Shown here: positions 59,401 to 64,000 of the stretch, one piece after another
Layout: each line of letters begins with the position of its first letter
How positions within the stretch are numbered: the stretch's first letter is position 1
Origin: Russula earlei
Taxonomy: Eukaryota > Basidiomycota > Agaricomycetes > Russulales > Russulaceae
Assembly (NCBI GenBank): GCA_025769875.1
Contig: JAGFNK010000168.1
Span: 1 to 64,000, forward strand
Direction of reading: 5' to 3'
Length of the DNA stretch: 64,000 nucleotides
The notes under the pieces: generated by a model
What the model was told of the DNA's origin: nothing
The model's input: only the letters and a program-made list of their open reading frames with translations
The model's database searches: none
Made by a program: the position numbers and the translations under genes

Positions 59401-62121
59401 GAACACTTCGGAATTTGGTGGATAGGGCTGATGATAGACGTACTGCACCCGCCCCCTCTCTGTCTTGGAAACATCCTCTGGTGTAAACGCCAGCTTGGAA
59501 CCGTGAGAAGCAACACAGACAGAGTTGCATAGTCGCCAGATAGAATGGACGAGACAACGGGGAACACAAGTCCAATTCCATTTCCAGAGGCAGGGATGTT
59601 GAGTATCTTCTTCGCATTCGAGTCGCGTGACAGGAGCGAGGCCGCGATCTTGGTCTTTCCTGACAGAACAACACGATGTAAGATGGTCAACAGATTCTCA
59701 TCGGCAGTCGACGAGATTGCTCGAGAAGCTATCAAACGTTCCGCAATCTTTACCGCACACTCCTCGTCTTGGGTATGTATTGTCAAAGTGAGTGGATGGA
59801 GAGGCCTCGTGCCCTTTGCACGCGCCGCAAAATTGGGATCGGCACCAGCTGTAAGCAGAACATCGACGACTTCCGGTGAACCAAAGAGAATAGCATGGCC
59901 GAGAGCGGTGAGACCAAAGTCCCAATCAGAGGTGGACAAATCAAGAACGTCAGGTGCTTCATTGTCGTCTTCCAAAGGGTCGGCGTCCTTCTCCGCTTCA
60001 CCGATCTTTAGACGAGCATCTTCTTGACCAGGATAGTCTGACCCATCTGAGCGGCAAGATGGAAAGTGGTGCGCCCGCCAACTAGCCGTGCCGTCATGCG
60101 CGCGCCAGCATCGATAAGGACGCTGGCGACTTCAACACTGTTGGATAAAATAGCAAGGTGTAGAGCGGTCCGCCCAACATGATCGCGACGGTTTACGTCT
60201 TCACCTTCCTTGATCATCTGTGTGACGGTGACGGTATCATCCTTGCTGATGGCACCGAAGAATTTGGCTGTTGCTTGAGTGTACGCGGTTTCACCCCATT
60301 CACCTTCATCGATGGGGTTGAAACTCCCGGAGATACACTGTCTACCAGGATCTTCTTGAATGAATCTAGAATGAGGGCGTCAGGCTCAAACAACGCCAAA
60401 AGCAGAGGTGTCACATACCCAATGCGGCCACGTACGTATATCTTGTCCTCCTCATCTTGTAGACCATGCTCCTCTGCATTTCTGGGTTGTGGGCAGTGCT
60501 GCATGACTGATTAACCCGAATCTTTCCTGACATGTGACAAAGCGCACTTCACAACAGTCTTCCATGCACTCTTCCATTGTGCCGAAAAAAGCAGAGTGTC
60601 GATGAAGGCGGCGATTTTTATTCTTGGGGTTATATGGAGCTACCACACACTCATTAAGAATTAAAACATAAAGGTGATTGGCTTACTATTAACACCAAAA
60701 TCCTTTGGAAAAACAAATTAGAGAAAGGTCCATGAGCGTTGACTTGAACGCACAGTTTTGTAGATCAGCTTCCCAATCCTCCTCGCATCCCATCCCAGAC
60801 CATAAGGGATGTGTAGATTGGCGATGTCATAATCGCTCAATGCCAGTCCACTGAACACAGGGTCTGCTTTGAGGTCATTTTTATACCTACGTCCAAGTCG
60901 AGCACGTGTCGAGGAATCGCTAATGTCTGCAGGCCGACCACGCAGGATGCTGCGTTGGTACTGATACTGGTTGCGAGACCCGGGAGCAGCGAGTTTTTCG
61001 ATGGCGAGAAGGCGCGCGAGGCCTTGGATGCGGCCAACAGCACGCTCAAAGATCTAGCGAGACAATTAGCATACCGCGATTTGAAAATAGGAACTAGACA
61101 AACCGTGGGATCAATCTCGCTACGCTTCAGCCCAGGAATATAGACCTCAAAACCGCGTGAACAATATTTCGCCAGCCGGACTTCATAAGAAGGCGAACGC
61201 CTCGTCATATCTACTGTGAGTGACTGGCGCATCATGGATATGATAGCGCGTGGACTCGGCCACACACGATTGCCATCATAAGCACAACAGGGTGCATCAA
61301 TGTCAAAGCCCGCAAGGATCTCGGCAGGAGAACTGTAGAGCCGGAGGACGATCTGAATGTTGCGATAAGGATACTGTGCTAAAGATTCGGTAAGTACAAC
61401 TCCTTTCGAGTACTGTGCACCACCCACAATGGATCGAAACCGTGTGCTTTGTTCTAATGCAAGTGACGTCCCAAGGCACAGAGTCGCGAACAGCTTCATA
61501 AATGGCAACAATCTTGCGCTCAGCCTTCGAAAAGGTGTCAGGAGGAAAAAAGGGGGGGGAAATATAGCAACTTACCTCCTGTGTGGTCAAATCATAAAGC
61601 AATAGATCAACGTCGGACGAGGGAAAGGCCTTCTCATGATAGCGCTTCCTCATAGTTCTCTTGGTAGCCATTGCGACCTTTGGAGGAGGCATGAGGCACG
61701 CCTGCACGGAGCCACGGGCAGCCAAGACGTTGCTCCAATCTGACAGTTGGGAGAGAGAATTCTCCGTAAAAACGCCCCAATTCTTCTTAAATATCTCGAG
61801 GATCTCAACCATTGCAGAGGAACCTTCCTTACGTCTCATGACATCCGGTCAAGGCATCACGTATTGAGCATCACGATCGGCGTCGCTGGCGACTACACGC
61901 GCTCTTGTAGTTCTGATATGAGGCGGGGCGGCAAAAACATCAACGAGGCCAACGTGGATGTCTTTGAGACGGGTGTTGCCCCTGTCTGTTGCGAACAATT
62001 TGCGCAGTTCCGCTTCGTCATCGAGAGACGGCTGAAGACCATTATTATCAAGAGAGACAGGTCCCTTGGGTAAAGAAACTACGCGAGAGAGGAATTGGGT
62101 AGCCTCTTCGTTCTGGGACAT
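56421..62121 (-). pseudogene. Large ankyrin-repeat gene with nonsense codon and indels
   Basis: A single minus-strand gene with many exons. The clear ones are 61576-62121, 61428-61524, 61104-61378, 60754-61053, 60687-60702, 60548-60639 and 60419-60498, then from 60365 downward to the stop at 56421. The N-terminal about 450 residues form a domain with SDVDLLL, DSVPWDVTC, HTVSIHSQYPYRN, GFDIDAPCCAYDG and HIPYGLGWDARR. This resembles a nucleotidyltransferase-like acidic motif but is unproven. Then come ankyrin repeats (GRTALHLAILSNSVEVASVL, GWTPLLVAL, FNALLTAAYYCSSSEIVDF). The frame is broken by an in-frame TGA at 61849-61851 and by missing bases near 60013, 59508, 59388 and 58603. It is intact enough to recognise but cannot encode one protein as read. 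Comparable large ankyrin proteins are widespread in Agaricomycetes, and their function is unknown. Confidence 0.7.
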
Positions 62122-62319
62122 GGACGCTGGAATGGGAAATGAAGAACCCAATAGAAAACTATTTGTACTCCATGGTTCGTTTCGAGTCCAGGGGTGTTGC
62201 GTTAGGTGAAGGCGCACACTTCCATTCGCCGTCTCTCATTGGTTGATCAAGATCACGTGTTGAACGTGTCCTTGTGGCTGCTGTTCAGTTCAACTCATCC
62301 ATCATCTCTTCTCGCACGC
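62122..62319. promoter_or_regulatory. Divergent promoter of the ankyrin gene and UFE1
   Basis: 198 bp separate the two divergent start codons. No TATA box or other motif is identified. Confidence 0.4.
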
Positions 62320-63570
62320 ATGGTACATGATATTACAAGCGATTTTCGAAGCATTGTCAATCAGAAGCGCGAGAGTCTTGGTGACTCCGGGCGAAGCATG
62401 CTTGGACGGCCATCTCACCCCGCGCCTGGAGACAGTCAGCTGGAAGGGGCACCTCCATTCATGCAGACATACATGAAGGAGGCCTACACGATTGTAAGTC
62501 ATACTTTTCCCCCATTACCTCTGCTTCTTACGTGTGAAAAGTTGCAACACACTACCTCTCTGACTCGTATGCTTTCTACCGTCCGACGTGCATACCTCGA
62601 CGTTCATGCACGACAACCGCCGGTCACCCGTCAGGCTGTGCGCGCATTTGATACCAATAGCGTGGATGCATTGGCGGATATCAAGTACTTTACAAACACA
62701 GAACGCGATCAAATTGACATACAGGCGCGGAAAATCCTCGCACGTTGTGCCGAACGCGTGCATGATATGGAGACCTTGGAAAAGCGTGCGCCCTCTAATC
62801 CCTCCCTCGCTCCATTTCTCATGTGACCGAACTCGGTTACAGAACGGATCGAGCGCGCCGCTCAATCTTCTAATCCCCTTTACCGCCTTCTTCCTGCACT
62901 TCTCGTGCCTGACGATGTCGCTACTGCCTCTGAGTTTATATCGGCTCACTGCGCGGGAATCACCTGGTATCTGACGCGTCGGCTCACGCAAGTGGGCCAG
63001 ATGCTGCGTGACATGCAGGAGGAGCGTGTTCGTCGCGAGACAGAACGCACTCGCACGCTCGGGTCTGGTGTGGCTCGTGGACTGGTGGGCGGGAGCATTA
63101 CCGCCTCAGAGTTTGCTCAACCTGGACCCAGTAGCTGGTTCGGAAGCGCATCGTCTGCACTCGGTGCAAGCTGGGTTGTGCCGCCGCGCCTTCCGCCAGA
63201 GGAGATGGATCCGACCATTTCGGACGAGGAGGAAGATGATGTTGAGCTATCTGCGTCCCAGATCCAACAGTTCGAAGCCGAAAACGCGCAGATTCTACGC
63301 TCAGCAGAGGACACGCTCGCTGCTGTGCAGCAGGCCGAAGCTCGACTGTTCGAGATCAGCGCTCTGCAGGCAGAGCTAGTTGCTCAACTGACGCGACAAA
63401 CGGAAGTCTCGGACCAGCTATATGAGGACGCGATCGCAACGAGCGAGTTGGTTGAGAAAGGCAACGTTCAGCTTCGTGAAGCGCGTCGTCGTGCACGCGA
63501 CGGTCGGAAATGGTTGTTGCTATTCCTTATCGGTGCCAGTCTGTCATTGCTATTCCTTCATTATTATTAA
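62320..63570 (+). CDS. UFE1: Ufe1/syntaxin-18-like ER SNARE
   Basis: Three exons (62320-62493, 62542-62785, 62843-63570) give 381 aa. The N-terminal part is TSDFRSIVNQKRESLGD, as in fungal Ufe1. A helical domain follows, then an acidic linker (SDEEEDDVELSASQ), a Qa-SNARE helix (LRSAEDTLAAVQQAEARLFE...QLTRQTEVSDQL) and a C-terminal membrane anchor (WLLLFLIGASLSLLFLHYY). It is a tail-anchored t-SNARE for fusion of Golgi-derived vesicles with the ER. The start is the first ATG in the conserved N-terminus. The frame is open further upstream, but the extension has no family support. Confidence 0.9.
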
Positions 63571-64000
63571 TTTGGATTAATTAATAATTATCTGCCATCT
63601 GTGACCGCTCGGCGTGACATCCCTTTGTTACTCTCGGTTTGCGTGGAACGACGAATGAAACCACCGCTCAAAAGTTAGCCTGTTTCGCAGACACCTGCAT
63701 TCACAAAGGGACATCGACGGGGACACACCCCAAGTTAAGTAAGCCCTCTCATCCATGTTAGCAAGCAGTAACTATAACGATACTAAAGAGACGCTGGAAG
63801 ATTGCCTGCCTGACAACAAGCCAACGTGTTACCGCTGTGTCAGACGTTAGCTCCCGTGTGCACTCGAAGCGGAAAGAAAGAAGGGCTACCCTATTTCGCC
63901 TGGGATGATGGAAACGCTAGCCAACCCGACTGGCGTGGTAGGATACACCTGGCTCTCCAAGGTGAGAGCCAGTCGATAAGTGCTTTGGCGATTGGGAAGT
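63571..64000. other. Intergenic region, no gene seen
   Basis: 430 bp to the window end. No ORF or repeat is supported. Confidence 0.5.

Noticed and set aside
1..64000. CRISPR arrays, operons or bacterial gene clusters
   Set aside because: The window is intron-rich eukaryotic DNA, and no spaced direct-repeat array was seen.

Overview
The window is nuclear DNA of a filamentous basidiomycete, most likely a mushroom-forming Agaricomycete. The evidence is intron-dense genes on both strands with introns of about 45-120 nt, a cluster of class I hydrophobins, a DUF6534-type seven-helix membrane protein, and fungal orthologues of conserved eukaryotic proteins. There is no sign of operons. Exon models were built by eye by joining reading frames at splice sites, and the phases of nearly all junctions were checked. 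Single coordinates may still be off by a base.

Layout. 1-6.9 kb is repeat territory: an LTR (about 238-2299) split by a decayed Tc1/mariner element (485-2107), then a low-coding stretch with CTATGTAG-rich inverted ends (about 3.4-6.1 kb), a 30-bp tandem repeat and a short broken ORF. 7-31 kb is a dense housekeeping block: an unassigned fungal protein, NTF2, Rab11/Ypt3, an ITFG1/TIP-like FG-GAP membrane protein, cytosolic TrpRS, a LOG-family phosphoribohydrolase, another unassigned protein, the dynamin Vps1, a GH88 glycosidase, TBP and a GH31 alpha-glucosidase. 31-44 kb holds a DUF6534-like membrane protein, a PP2C phosphatase, a large Cys-rich receptor-like protein, a polyol/L-arabinitol-type dehydrogenase and the repair protein Rad7. 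44.5-54.7 kb is a four-gene hydrophobin array, three members of which lie in tandemly duplicated units of about 1.9-2.4 kb. 55.9-56.1 kb is a solo LTR. 56.4-62.1 kb is one large ankyrin-repeat gene that looks broken, divergently paired with Ufe1/syntaxin-18.

Themes. (i) The genes serve membrane traffic (Rab11, Vps1, Ufe1), nuclear import (NTF2), transcription and repair (TBP, Rad7), secreted carbohydrate metabolism (GH88, GH31) and the cell surface (hydrophobins, Cys-rich receptor). Most neighbours are unrelated. Several pairs share short divergent promoters (133-382 bp). (ii) Splicing is unusual: five introns fit only as GC-AG, and exons as small as 5, 9, 16 and 18 nt are needed to restore conserved proteins. 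(iii) From about 30 kb on, conserved ORFs carry isolated one-base indels: extra bases in GH31, the dehydrogenase and Rad7, and missing bases plus a nonsense codon in the ankyrin gene. This suggests either residual assembly errors or real decay.

I found no clearly novel multi-gene system. The most interesting items are the nine-cysteine hydrophobin tandem array with its LTR insertion, the GC-AG introns and microexons, and the ankyrin protein with an N-terminal domain that resembles a nucleotidyltransferase.
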